In this document: positions 17,257 through 24,627 of the stretch, one piece after another
Layout of the letters: each line of letters opens with the position of its first letter
How positions within the stretch are numbered: position 1 is the first letter of the stretch
Assembly: GCF_900090315.1 (NCBI RefSeq)
Contig: NZ_FMHZ01000002.1
Span: 3,388,501-3,452,500, forward strand
DNA length: 64,000 nt
Source of the DNA: Micromonospora citrea
Lineage (GTDB): Bacteria > Actinomycetota > Actinomycetes > Mycobacteriales > Micromonosporaceae
Direction of reading: 5' to 3'
Position numbers and translations under genes: made by a program
Notes under the pieces: model-generated
The model's database searches: none
Seen by the model: only the letters and a program-made list of their open reading frames with translations
Told to the model about the DNA's origin: nothing

Positions 17257-18120
17257 TCATCCTGCCTGCCACGCAGACAGTGGGGTGAATCGTTCGGTGC
17301 CGGTGACGCGGAGCAGGTCGAGCGCCGAGCTTTCGGGTGTGCCGGGTGCGGCCGAGTAGACAATGAGAGTTTGATCGGCTTCCGGTACCAGGAGGGTGTC
17401 GCAGTCGAGGATGAGCGGCCCGAGTTCGGGGTGCTGGATGGTTGTTGTGGTGGCGCGCAACTGTCCCGAACGCCCGGCTCGCCACAGGTCGTCGAACCGG
17501 TTGCTGCCGGAGCGCAGATCGGCGATGAGGCGGTTGAGGTCGGGATCGCCGGGGTAGCGGGCCTGGGCGGTTCGCAGGCACCCGACGCAGTGGGCGGCCG
17601 TTGCCGCCTCCTCCTCCGGTGTCAGCGTTATTCGGTCCGGGTCGGTGCTCAGAAAGCGCTGCCGAATGAGATTGCGTTGCGCGGGTAGCCGTTCGGAGAA
17701 ATCGCCGAAGAGCGCGGCAGCAAGGGGATTCCAGGCGAGGATGTCGGACTTGGCCGACAACACCAGGGCGGGCAGGTCAGACATCCGATCCAGGAGCCGC
17801 AGCACGCTCGGACGTATCAGCATCGGGACGCGTCCGGCCTGCGGCGGCTCGGATCCGGCCAGCCGGAATACGAGGTCGCGGTCGCTGTCGCTGAGTCGCA
17901 ATGCCCTGGTCAGCGCGCCGAGTACCTGGCTGGAGGGTCTGGGGCCGCGTCCCTGCTCGAGCCGGACCACGTAGTCGACGCTGAGGCCCGCCAGCTGGGC
18001 GACCTCTTCGCGGCGCAGCCCCGGTACCTGTCTGCGCGGCCCGGCCGGAAGGCCGACGTCAACCGGTCTCACCCGTGCGCGTGCGGTACGCAGCACCGCC
18101 GCCAGTTCGGCTCTGTCCAC
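17257..18120 (-). CDS. XRE-family regulator with MmyB-like ligand domain
   Basis: The 287-residue protein has an N-terminal helix-turn-helix of the XRE type (PGLRREEVAQLAGLSVDYVV, residues 31-52) and a C-terminal MmyB-like ligand-binding domain (LSAKSDILAWNPLAAALFGDF near residues 125-145; SGQLRATTTTIQHPELGPL near 215). MmyB-type regulators commonly control a divergently transcribed short-chain dehydrogenase and are thought to respond to a small fatty-acid-like molecule. That arrangement is present: the SDR gene begins 100 bp away on the other strand. GTG at 18120 follows AGGATGG. The gene lies just inside the left end of the tRNA-Gly island. Confidence 0.88.
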   Translation of the reverse strand: MDRAELAAVLRTARARVRPVDVGLPAGPRRQVPGLRREEVAQLAGLSVDYVVRLEQGRGPRPSSQVLGALTRALRLSDSDRDLVFRLAGSEPPQAGRVPMLIRPSVLRLLDRMSDLPALVLSAKSDILAWNPLAAALFGDFSERLPAQRNLIRQRFLSTDPDRITLTPEEEAATAAHCVGCLRTAQARYPGDPDLNRLIADLRSGSNRFDDLWRAGRSGQLRATTTTIQHPELGPLILDCDTLLVPEADQTLIVYSAAPGTPESSALDLLRVTGTERFTPLSAWQAG

Positions 18121-18220
18121 GCATCCATCCTGCCGCAGCACTGATGCCTGGGGGTGGTACCGCGAGTCCCATGGCTGGGCAGCCCTGGCGGGCGGCAGAC
18201 GCGGCGGGGACGCTATCGGC

Positions 18221-18940
18221 ATGGCATCAACGACGATTGCTCTGGTTACCGGGGCAAACAAAGGGCTGGGACGCGAAACCGTACGTAGGCTCGCGGGGCT
18301 GGGCTGGCAGGTGTTCCTCGCCGCGCGGGACACGACGCGCGGCATGGCGGCGGCGGCCGAACTGGTCGAGGACGGGTTGAACGTGGAGTTCGTACCGCTC
18401 GATGTGACCTCGGATGAATCCGTCGCCGCTGCTGCCGGAACGGTGAAGGCGCGTGCCGGGCGGCTGGACGTATTGGTAAACAACGCCGGTATCGGTGGCA
18501 CGAACAGCGCTCCGGCCGATACCACGGCGTTCGATCTGCGGGAGGTGTTCGAGGTGAACGTGTTCGGCCCGGTCCGGGTGACACATGCGTTCCTGCCACT
18601 GCTACGCGCCGCCGAGCAACCCCGGATCGTGATGGTGTCCAGCGGAATGGGATCGGTCGCCACAATCACCGACCCGAACCTGAGCGGATTAGTTCCCCCC
18701 ACTCTCGCTTATCCGGCGTCGAAATCGGCACTTAATATGATCACCACTCAATACGCCAGCGCACTGAGTGATATCAAGGTAAATGCGGTCGATCCCGGCT
18801 ACACCGCCACCGACATGAACAACAATTCGGGTTTCCAAACTGTGACCGAGGGGACCGATGCAATCGTACGACTGGCCGATATCGGCCCCGACGGACCGAC
18901 CGGTGGGTTCTTCGACCGCACCGGCCCCGTTTCGTGGTGA
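18221..18940 (+). CDS. Short-chain dehydrogenase/reductase
   Basis: The 239-residue protein is a classical SDR. The NAD(P)-binding motif TGANKGLGRE lies near residues 10-19, NNAGIGG near 87-93, the catalytic Ser in MVSSGMGS near 140 and the YPASKSA Tyr/Lys pair near 165-171. The late segment VNAVDPGYTATDMN is also typical. The gene is divergent from an MmyB-type regulator and is probably its target. The second half is lower in GC and uses more A/T-ending codons (AAA, AAT, ATA) than the neighbours outside the island, which fits acquisition by transfer. The substrate is unknown. Confidence 0.88.
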   Translation: MASTTIALVTGANKGLGRETVRRLAGLGWQVFLAARDTTRGMAAAAELVEDGLNVEFVPLDVTSDESVAAAAGTVKARAGRLDVLVNNAGIGGTNSAPADTTAFDLREVFEVNVFGPVRVTHAFLPLLRAAEQPRIVMVSSGMGSVATITDPNLSGLVPPTLAYPASKSALNMITTQYASALSDIKVNAVDPGYTATDMNNNSGFQTVTEGTDAIVRLADIGPDGPTGGFFDRTGPVSW

Positions 18941-19064
18941 CCGTGGCCGTCCGCTCCGGTGCTGCGGGCCGCTGACGTCCGGATCAATGGGCGCGGGATC
19001 GGCACCGGCGTGTCCCCGCCACTGATCCTGTGCCTGATCGTGTGGTGTGGGATCGAGACAAGAA

Positions 19065-19493
19065 ATGGTGAGCACTATGGGAGACCGTGATTCGAGCAAG
19101 GGGAGCGATATCCTGTCGATCGGGTTGCATCCGAGCACCATCGACTACAGCCGGTACCCCGGACTGGACGAGGCGACTCTGGCCGCACGAATCGAGGCGG
19201 GCGAGGCTGCGCTGCGCGTGGCCGGATTCAATTTCATGTCGTGCCAGGTGCCTGCTGAGCCGGACGAGGCCGAGGCGAAGGTGCGCGAGTGTGCCGCCAC
19301 AGGGTCGCTTCGAGTCGCGATGATCGGGGCAGGTGTGCGGATGGCACCCGAGCACACCCTGCTGTTCGAACGGCTCGTAAATGTGCTCAATGAGATGCAG
19401 CCGGGTATCAGGTTCTGCTTCAACACGTCACCGGAAACCACGATCGACGCGCTGCGACGATGGGTTCAACCGACGCAGCGCGACAAGGGCTGA
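19065..19493 (+). CDS. Conserved actinobacterial protein of unknown function
   Basis: The protein has about 142 residues. After a short polar N terminus comes LSIGLHPSTIDYSRYPGLDE, then a helical segment LAARIEAGEAALRVAGFN, then VAMIGAGVRMAPEHTLLFERLVNVLNEMQPG and FCFNTSPETTIDALRRW. The alternating strand/helix pattern suggests a small alpha/beta fold, but I do not recognise a named family. No signal peptide or membrane helix is present. The start is uncertain: GTG 19047, ATG 19065 and ATG 19077 are all in frame and none has a strong ribosome site. It follows the SDR on the same strand after 124 bp and may share its regulation. Confidence 0.6.
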   Translation: MVSTMGDRDSSKGSDILSIGLHPSTIDYSRYPGLDEATLAARIEAGEAALRVAGFNFMSCQVPAEPDEAEAKVRECAATGSLRVAMIGAGVRMAPEHTLLFERLVNVLNEMQPGIRFCFNTSPETTIDALRRWVQPTQRDKG

Positions 19494-20054
19494 CAATCGG
19501 AACCTTTGACCAGAGCCCGCAGGTCTACTGCGATGAGGCCGTGGTGGGGTTGCGGCGCGTGTACCCGGGCAGGCCCCGGCCTGCCGGCAATAGCCGGCGC
19601 GAGGGGGTCGCAGAGGCTCCGGGGCCAAGGGCGGCCCGCAGGGCCGTCGCGAAGCGATGCGAAGCACCCTTGCTCGCCGAGACGCTTGCAGACGAAACAG
19701 CTTGCCGGGTCACTGCAACGCCGTGCCATCCCGATGCTGCCGCCGACCCGCCCTCCTGGGGAGCGGGCCGCCGCCCGGCCCGCCACGTCAGGCGGACCTT
19801 GACATAGGTTCGGACGCTGGCGGGTCGGGCGGTGGTCTGCTCGGCTTGCCCGGGTCGATGGCAGGCGGGATGGCCTACCGCAACCACCCACGGACCCGGC
19901 GGCTGCCGACGATCTTCGTCCATCCTGGAGCCGTTGCGCCCCCGCCGGAGGCGCTCTAAACCGCAACCCCGCGACCGTCGTCATCTCGCCGACGTGGCCG
20001 GCGTGCGCTCCCCTACGCCGCGCGGGCTTCTGGCCGCGCGGCCCGGCCTGCTGC
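19494..20054. other. Gene-poor stretch of the island
   Basis: No convincing gene is visible on either strand between the unknown protein and the Tn7-like element. Open frames are Arg/Pro/Gly-rich shadows. The short palindrome-like GGCCCGCAGGGCCGTCGC near 19632 could be a remnant of a replication or transfer region, but this is only a guess. Confidence 0.5.
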
Positions 20055-20059
20055 CGGCC
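20055..20059. repeat. Target-site duplication, left copy
   Basis: CGGCC immediately precedes the TGTCCCGTCCG end of the transposon and equals the five bases immediately after the other end (24087-24091). Five-bp duplications are the rule for Tn7-family transposition. Confidence 0.8.
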
Positions 20060-20070
20060 TGTCCCGTCCG
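20060..20070 (+). repeat. Terminal inverted repeat, tnsA-side end
   Basis: TGTCCCGTCCG is the exact reverse complement of 24076-24086. After six poorly matching positions the two ends agree again at TGGCAC (left 20079-20084). Confidence 0.8.
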
Positions 20071-20077
20071 CGTTGAG

Positions 20078-20135
20078 TTGGCACCGTCCGGTATGACTTG
20101 GCACGAGGTTGGCACTGTCCGGGTTGAGGTGGCAC
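20078..20135 (+). promoter_or_regulatory. Cluster of four TnsB-site-like repeats
   Basis: Cores TTGGCAC at 20078, 20098 and 20109 and GTGGCAC at 20129 share one orientation, three of them followed within two bases by GTCCGG. Spacing is 20, 11 and 20 bp. Dense same-direction repeats at the tnsA end resemble the Tn7 right end. Binding is inferred. Confidence 0.65.
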
Positions 20136-20149
20136 GTCCGGTACGGTGC
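20117..20149 (+). repeat. 33-bp direct repeat, copy 1
   Basis: These 33 bp, which include the fourth TnsB-like site, are identical to 20919-20951. The two copies bracket the methyltransferase gene. Confidence 0.9.
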
Positions 20150-20256
20150 TGTCCGGTCTCAGCGAGGTTAGCGGGTTCTCGGCGAGTTGACAGGCTTCCC
20201 GATGAGTGTGCGTGTACTTGGTCTCGACCGGCAGTCAGCTGTGTGCCGATCGGGCA

Positions 20257-20871
20257 CTACGGCGCGGCGACTGTTGCGGCAATGGCCGCGTACTTGCGGT
20301 CCGGGCGGTCCGGGGACTGCTGCTGCAAGCGCTGAAGTTCGGTGAAACCAGCCTTTGCCAGGCGGGCAGAGAATGTGTCTACGGGCCAGCGGTATGCCGT
20401 GTGGACCTTGTGGTCGAACGCGGCCACATCGTCGTCGCTGTCGAAGAAGCCGATCACCAGGTTCCCGGAAGGAGGCAGCATCCGGCGGAACTCGGCGAGT
20501 ACCGCATCCAGCTCCGATGGCGGTAGGTGGATGGTCGAGTACCAGGAGAGGATGCCGGCCACCGAGTGGTCGGGAAGGTCCAGGTCCGTCATTGATCCGA
20601 GCTGGAACGCCGGCCCGGGAAAGTGGGTCCGGGCGTAGCCGATGAACTCAGGTACCAAGTCGACGCCGGTCACGTTGGCGCCGAGCGAATGCAGGTAGGC
20701 GCTCCAATGCCCGGGGCCGCAACCGAGATCGAGCACGGCGCCGTCCAAGCCGACGAGGTGGTCTCGGACAAGGGCCCTGTCATCCACGTGGGCCTGCCAG
20801 TCACCATCGAACAGGGCGATGTACTGCTCGGACATGTGCGAGTAGGCGTCGCGGACCGGCTGGTTGCTCAC
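20257..20871 (-). CDS. Class I SAM-dependent methyltransferase (transposon cargo)
   Basis: The 204-residue protein has the Rossmann-type SAM-binding motif I VLDLGCGPGHWSAYLHSLG near residues 46-64, motif II acidic end VTGVDLVPEFI and the post-motif segment LDLPDHSVAGILSWYSTIHLPP, all typical of class I methyltransferases. No substrate-specific motif is recognisable. GTG at 20871 is used. The gene lies inside the Tn7-like element, in the opposite direction to tnsA, and is flanked by perfect 33-bp repeats. This placement marks it as cargo. Known cargo of this kind includes rRNA or antibiotic methyltransferases, but the type cannot be told here. Confidence 0.8.
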   Translation of the reverse strand: MSNQPVRDAYSHMSEQYIALFDGDWQAHVDDRALVRDHLVGLDGAVLDLGCGPGHWSAYLHSLGANVTGVDLVPEFIGYARTHFPGPAFQLGSMTDLDLPDHSVAGILSWYSTIHLPPSELDAVLAEFRRMLPPSGNLVIGFFDSDDDVAAFDHKVHTAYRWPVDTFSARLAKAGFTELQRLQQQSPDRPDRKYAAIAATVAAP

Positions 20872-20918
20872 GGCGCCACTCTAAAGTCTGCCCGCGTTCC
20901 ACCCCGAACCCAGTACGC

Positions 20919-20951
20919 GTCCGGGTTGAGGTGGCACGTCCGGTACGGTGC
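20919..20951 (+). repeat. 33-bp direct repeat, copy 2
   Basis: This stretch is identical to 20117-20149. It contains another GTGGCAC core (20931-20937), and the likely GTG start of tnsA lies within it. Confidence 0.9.
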
Positions 20952-21707
20952 CGGGTGCTGCGCGCGGTGCCGGGCCTGGGTGGGCCGCTGACGGCTGAGT
21001 TCGAGGTCGGCTACGTCGGCGCCGAGGGATCGGAGGTCCGCACCTCCTTGATCGACTCGGCGGGGGTGCCGTTCGAGCTGGTCAAGCCGGTACGCGGCTT
21101 CCCGTCGTACAAGCGGCAGCGCAACTTCCCGGGCTTGTGGTGGTCGTCGACGACCGGCGCTCACGTCGGGTACGAGTCGTGGCTGGAGCGCGATCACCTG
21201 ATGCTGCTCGACTTCGCCCCGGCGGTGGCCGGGATCGCGTCGCAGCCGTTCTGGCTGTTCTGGAACGACGAGGCTTCCGGCCGGCGCCGTTCGCACGCGC
21301 CGGACTACTTCGCCCGGCTGGCCGACGGGCGGGGCCTGGTGGTGGACTGCCGACCAGTCGACCGGATCAAACCGCGTGACGCCGCGGCGTTCGCCGTGAC
21401 TGGCCGGGCGTGTGAGCTGGTCGGATGGGAGTATCGGCTGGTCGGCGCGCCGGAGCTGGTGATGGTGCGCAATGTGCGCTGGCTGGCCGGTTACCGGCAT
21501 CCGCGGTACCGGCTGCCGGCGGTGGGCGCGGCGTTGCGGGAGGTGTTCGCCGAGCCCGCGCCGTTGATGGACGGTGCTGGCGCGGCGGGTGAGCCGATCG
21601 CGGTCCTGCCGGTGTTGTTCCACCTGCTGTGGTGCGGTGAGCTGGCCTGTGACCTCGGGGTACGGCTGCACGAGGCGACCATCGTGACCACGGCCGGGGC
21701 CTGCTGA
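20931..21707 (+). CDS. TnsA-like transposon endonuclease
   Basis: The protein of up to 258 residues matches TnsA-like heteromeric transposase endonuclease subunits, which cut the non-transferred strand so that the element moves by cut-and-paste. The N-terminal nuclease core shows GYESWLERDHLMLLDF near residue 80 (catalytic Glu), ASQPFWLFW, then HAPDYFARL near 125 (catalytic Asp) and LVVDCRP; the lysine of the PD-(D/E)XK pattern is not obvious. The start is uncertain: GTG 20931, which overlaps a TnsB-like site, GTG 20955 and GTG 20967 are all in frame. The stop TGA overlaps the ATG of the transposase gene (TGATG), indicating translational coupling. Confidence 0.8.
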   Translation: MARPVRCRVLRAVPGLGGPLTAEFEVGYVGAEGSEVRTSLIDSAGVPFELVKPVRGFPSYKRQRNFPGLWWSSTTGAHVGYESWLERDHLMLLDFAPAVAGIASQPFWLFWNDEASGRRRSHAPDYFARLADGRGLVVDCRPVDRIKPRDAAAFAVTGRACELVGWEYRLVGAPELVMVRNVRWLAGYRHPRYRLPAVGAALREVFAEPAPLMDGAGAAGEPIAVLPVLFHLLWCGELACDLGVRLHEATIVTTAGAC

Positions 21708-23632
21708 TGGGCGCGGGCAAGTTGCCGGTGCTGCGTGTCGGGGAGTGGGTGCGTTTCGACGGCGACGAGCACCAGGTGGTGGCGCTGGCCGGCACGTCGG
21801 TGCGGCTGCGCTCGCGGGGTGGGGTTGCGCAGGTGGTGCTGCTGGCGTTCCTGCTCGCCGCCGCGGACTTCGAGCTGCTCGACGAGCAGCAGGCGGTGCC
21901 GGCGGTGGAACCGCTGGGGCTGCTGGAGACCCTGCCGCACGAGGTGCTCGAGCGGGCCCGGCGCTGGGAGCGGCACCTCGTCGAGGTGGTCACCGGCCGG
22001 GCACCGGAAGCGCCGGAGGGCGCCGGGCCGCGGCCGGGTTACGACCCAGCGGCGAGCACGCTGAAGGACCGCGACGCGGCCAAGGCCGTCGAGCTGAGCG
22101 CCGCCGGGCAGCCGACCTCGGCGCGGACGGTGACGCGGATGCGGCTGCGCTACGCCGAGCAGGGCCTGTGAGGGCTGGTCGACCAGCGATACACCCGCGG
22201 CAGCGACCCGGTCGGCCGGGCCGACGAGCGGCTGGTCACGGCGATCCGCGCCGAACTGGACGCGCAGACGCACGCCTCGACGGGCACCCGCGGGCGCCTG
22301 ATGCGACGGGTGCGCACCGCGCTGGACGCCGAGCACGGGCCCGGGGTGGTGCCGATTCCGGGTCGCAGCGCGTTCTACGAGCTGGTCGGCGTGCTGGCCG
22401 GCGGGCGGCACTCGTTCGGCGCGGCGACCACGCGCCGGTCCCTGGCCAACCGGCCGGTTGCGCCGTTCACCCCGACGTTCGCCACCCGGCCCGGTGAGCT
22501 GGTGCAGATCGACTCCACGCCGCTGGACGTGATGGTGCTGCTGGACTCCGGCGTCCCCGGCCGCCCCGAGCTGACGATGGTCGTCGACGTGGCCACCCGC
22601 ACCATCGCTGCGGCGGTGCTGCGCCCGGCCGGCACCAAGGCCGTCGACGCCGCGTTGCTGCTGGCCCGCACGCTGGTCCCTGAGCCGATGCGGCCCGGCT
22701 GGTCGGCCGCGCTGCGCATGTCCGCCTCCCGGCTGCCGCACACGCGGCTGCTCGACATCGACGCCCGGCTGGAGACCGCCGCGGCCAAGCCGGTGATCGT
22801 CCCGGAGACGATCGTCATCGACCACGGCCGGGTGTTCGTCTCCGAGGTGTTCACCCGCGCTTGCGACCGGCTGGGCATCTCTAGCCAGCCGGCCCGCAAG
22901 GGCACCCCGACCGACAAGCCGCTGGTCGAGCGGCAGTTCTCCTCTATCGCCAGCCTGTTCTGCCAGCACGTCGCCGGCTACACCGGCGGCAACGTCACCC
23001 GCCGCGGCGACCGGATCACCGACGAGCCGCTCTGGAGCCTGCCCGAGCTGCAAGACCTGCTCGACGAGTGGATCGTCGCCGGGTGGCAGCACCGGCCCCA
23101 TGACGGGCTCCGCGACCCGCACGCGCCGCGCCGGGCGTTCAGCCCGAACGACGCCTACGCCGCGATGGTCGCCGTGTCTGGCTACCTGCCCCTGACGCTG
23201 TCGGGGACCGACTACCTGGAGCTGCTGCCGGTGCACTGGCGCCACGTCAACGAGTACGGCATCACCATCGACCACCGCACCTACGACGACGACGCCCTGC
23301 CCCACGGCGAACGCTCCACCGTCGCTGAGCAGGGCGGGCGCTGGGAAGTGCACTACGACCCCTACGACCTGTCCCACGTCTATGTCCGCACCCCGGCCGG
23401 CTGGATCACCGCGGCCTGGACGCACCTGCCGATGGTCAGCGCGCCGTTCGCCGACTTCACCTGGCGCCACGCCCGCCGGATGGCCGTTCCTCGCCGCGTT
23501 CTACCCCGAGATCGTCAACCTTGCGCGGCTGTTCTGCTCGCCTACCTGGCGGGCCGTTGCCCGCCGGGCGCTGACCTCCGCGGAGCACCGGCTCACCATC
23601 ACCGCCAAGATCAGCCGGCAGATCGGACCTGA
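21707..23632 (+). pseudogene. TnsB/Mu-type DDE transposase, stop-interrupted
   Basis: The frame starts at ATG 21707 and is broken by TGA at 22169-22171, then continues in the same frame for 486 more codons. The part after the stop holds the RNase H-like integrase core: first catalytic Asp in LVQIDSTPLD, second in IVIDHGRVF and Glu in KPLVERQFS, with 35 residues between the second Asp and the Glu (DD35E). A C-terminal Mu-transposase beta-barrel region follows (YEDLSHVYV-like: YDLSHVYVRTPAGW). The N-terminal part is a DNA-binding region (TSARTVTRMRLRYAEQGL). The TGA is probably a single change from TGG. The last 40 codons of the frame after about 23480 lose similarity. Confidence 0.8.
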
Positions 23633-23993
23633 GCCCGTCCCCCATGACTGGCCCGTCACCCAGGGGTGGACCGGGTACGAAACAGACCGTTGGCTGCGGG
23701 CGATGGCCGGCCTGCCGGATATCGTCGTGCCCAACCGCACGTTCCCGCAGACCCGCCGGGTCACCTTCGACGGCGTCCCGGTCAACCACGCCACCTCCGA
23801 CGAGACCCTCGCCAAGAAAGCCAACAAGGAGTTCAACAAGCACCGCCATGTTCCGAGCTGGGCGCTACCGAACTACGCCGACCGGCCCACCAACCACGAC
23901 CTGCCGCTCGACTACCAACCCGAGCCCGAACACCACCCACGCCTCAGCCTGTCGCAGCTGCTGGACGCACTCATCGCCGACAGTGCCAAGTAG
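23481..23993 (+). pseudogene. Remnant of a further transposon gene
   Basis: In the frame after that of tnsB, about 170 residues look genuinely coding from WPFLAAFYPEIVNLARLF onward. They continue through EHRLTITAKISRQIG, GWTGYETDRWL and RRVTFDGVPVNH to LSLSQLLDALIADSAK. No start codon or ribosome site precedes it, so it seems to be the C-terminal part of another protein fused out of frame to tnsB by a deletion, or a frameshift. I do not recognise the family. TnsC and TniQ would be expected at this place; neither Walker motifs nor TniQ zinc motifs are visible. Confidence 0.5.
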
Positions 23994-24068
23994 ATCCGGA
24001 CGACTAACCTGATCTTGTCCGCGCGGACCTGGCACAACCGCAGCTCAGGCACCCGACACCAGTGCCAC
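23983..24068 (-). promoter_or_regulatory. TnsB-site-like repeats of the distal end
   Basis: Inverted cores GTGCCAA (23983-23989) and GTGCCAC (24062-24068) read TTGGCACTGTC and GTGGCAC on the minus strand. They are about 79 bp apart. The first overlaps the stop codon region of the preceding remnant. Confidence 0.55.
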
Positions 24069-24075
24069 TTTCCGC

Positions 24076-24086
24076 CGGACGGGACA
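24076..24086 (-). repeat. Terminal inverted repeat, distal end
   Basis: CGGACGGGACA is the exact reverse complement of the first 11 bp of the element. Confidence 0.8.
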
Positions 24087-24091
24087 CGGCC
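24087..24091. repeat. Target-site duplication, right copy
   Basis: CGGCC directly follows the transposon end and equals 20055-20059. Confidence 0.8.
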
Positions 24092-24120
24092 CACCACACC
24101 CCGGTCAACGATCCTGTTGC

Positions 24121-24576
24121 TCAGACGGCAGCCTCACATTCGGACCACCCAAGACCGATGCCGGCATCCGTACCGTCACCGTTCCCGATGCGATCCGCCG
24201 CGACATTCGCGCAAACCTGGACGACTTTGTCGACGAGGACCAGGGCGCGCTCGTCTTCACCGGCGCGAAGGGTGCCGTCCTGCGCCGCTCCAACTTCCAG
24301 AGCGCCTGTAAGTGGCGCGAGTCGGTGGCGGCGGCCGGCCTGCCTGGCTTCCACTTCCACGACCTACGGCACACAGGCAACACCTTGGCCTCTCGGACCG
24401 GTGCCAGCCTGGCCGACCTGATGGCCCGGATGGGTCACGCCTCGACTCGGGCCGCAATGATCTACCAGCACACCGCCAAGGAGCGTGACGAGCACGTCGC
24501 TGACGGCCTCAGCGAGCAGATCAAGAAGGGCCGTGATCGGGCACGTAGCGGGCACGGCCAGCGCAGGAAGCGGTAG
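24121..24576 (+). pseudogene. Tyrosine recombinase (integrase) C-terminal fragment
   Basis: About 150 residues of a phage-type tyrosine recombinase remain. SLTFGPPKTDAGIRTVTVP, GALVFTGAKGAVLRRSNF, then FHFHDLRHTGNTLASRTG (second catalytic Arg), MARMGHAS (His) and AMIYQH (nucleophilic Tyr) are all present. The N-terminal two thirds, with the arm- and core-binding domains and the first catalytic Arg, are missing, and no start codon precedes the fragment. It ends 52 bp before the CCA end of tRNA-Gly, the usual place for the integrase of a tRNA-targeting element. The upstream break lies close to the transposon end but about 30 bp outside it. Confidence 0.85.
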
Positions 24577-24584
24577 CAACGATC

Positions 24585-24623
24585 GAGGCCCCAGCCAGGA
24601 AACCGGTCCTGAGCTGGGGCCTC
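24585..24623 (-). terminator. Terminator of tRNA-Gly
   Basis: GAGGCCCCAGC (24585-24595) pairs exactly with GCTGGGGCCTC (24613-24623). It lies 5 bp beyond the tRNA 3' end. Confidence 0.75.
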
Positions 24624-24627
24624 ACGT

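Larger units (their letters stand above)
20060..24086. mobile_element. Tn7-like transposon, 4,027 bp
   Basis: The ends are an 11-bp perfect terminal inverted repeat, 5'-TGTCCCGTCCG at 20060 and its complement ending at 24086. A TGGCAC motif stands at the same distance inside both ends, and a 5-bp target duplication (CGGCC) flanks the element. Several repeats of the TTGGCAC type lie at each end, like TnsB sites. Inside, in order, are a methyltransferase, a TnsA-like endonuclease, a DDE transposase of the TnsB/Mu type interrupted by a stop codon, and an unidentified gene remnant. No TnsC ATPase or TniQ/TnsD is present. As in Tn7, tnsA is nearest the end with the dense binding sites. The element sits beside an integrase remnant inside the tRNA-Gly island. 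Confidence 0.85.

Noticed and set aside
19494..20054. Small genes in the island's gene-poor stretch
   Set aside because: Several overlapping frames exist on both strands, but none has a ribosome site, a recognisable motif or a non-low-complexity product.
20931..20937. GTGGCAC as start codon context only
   Set aside because: The same seven bases belong to a perfect 33-bp repeat of the transposon end, so they cannot be used alone as evidence for the tnsA start; later GTG codons remain possible.
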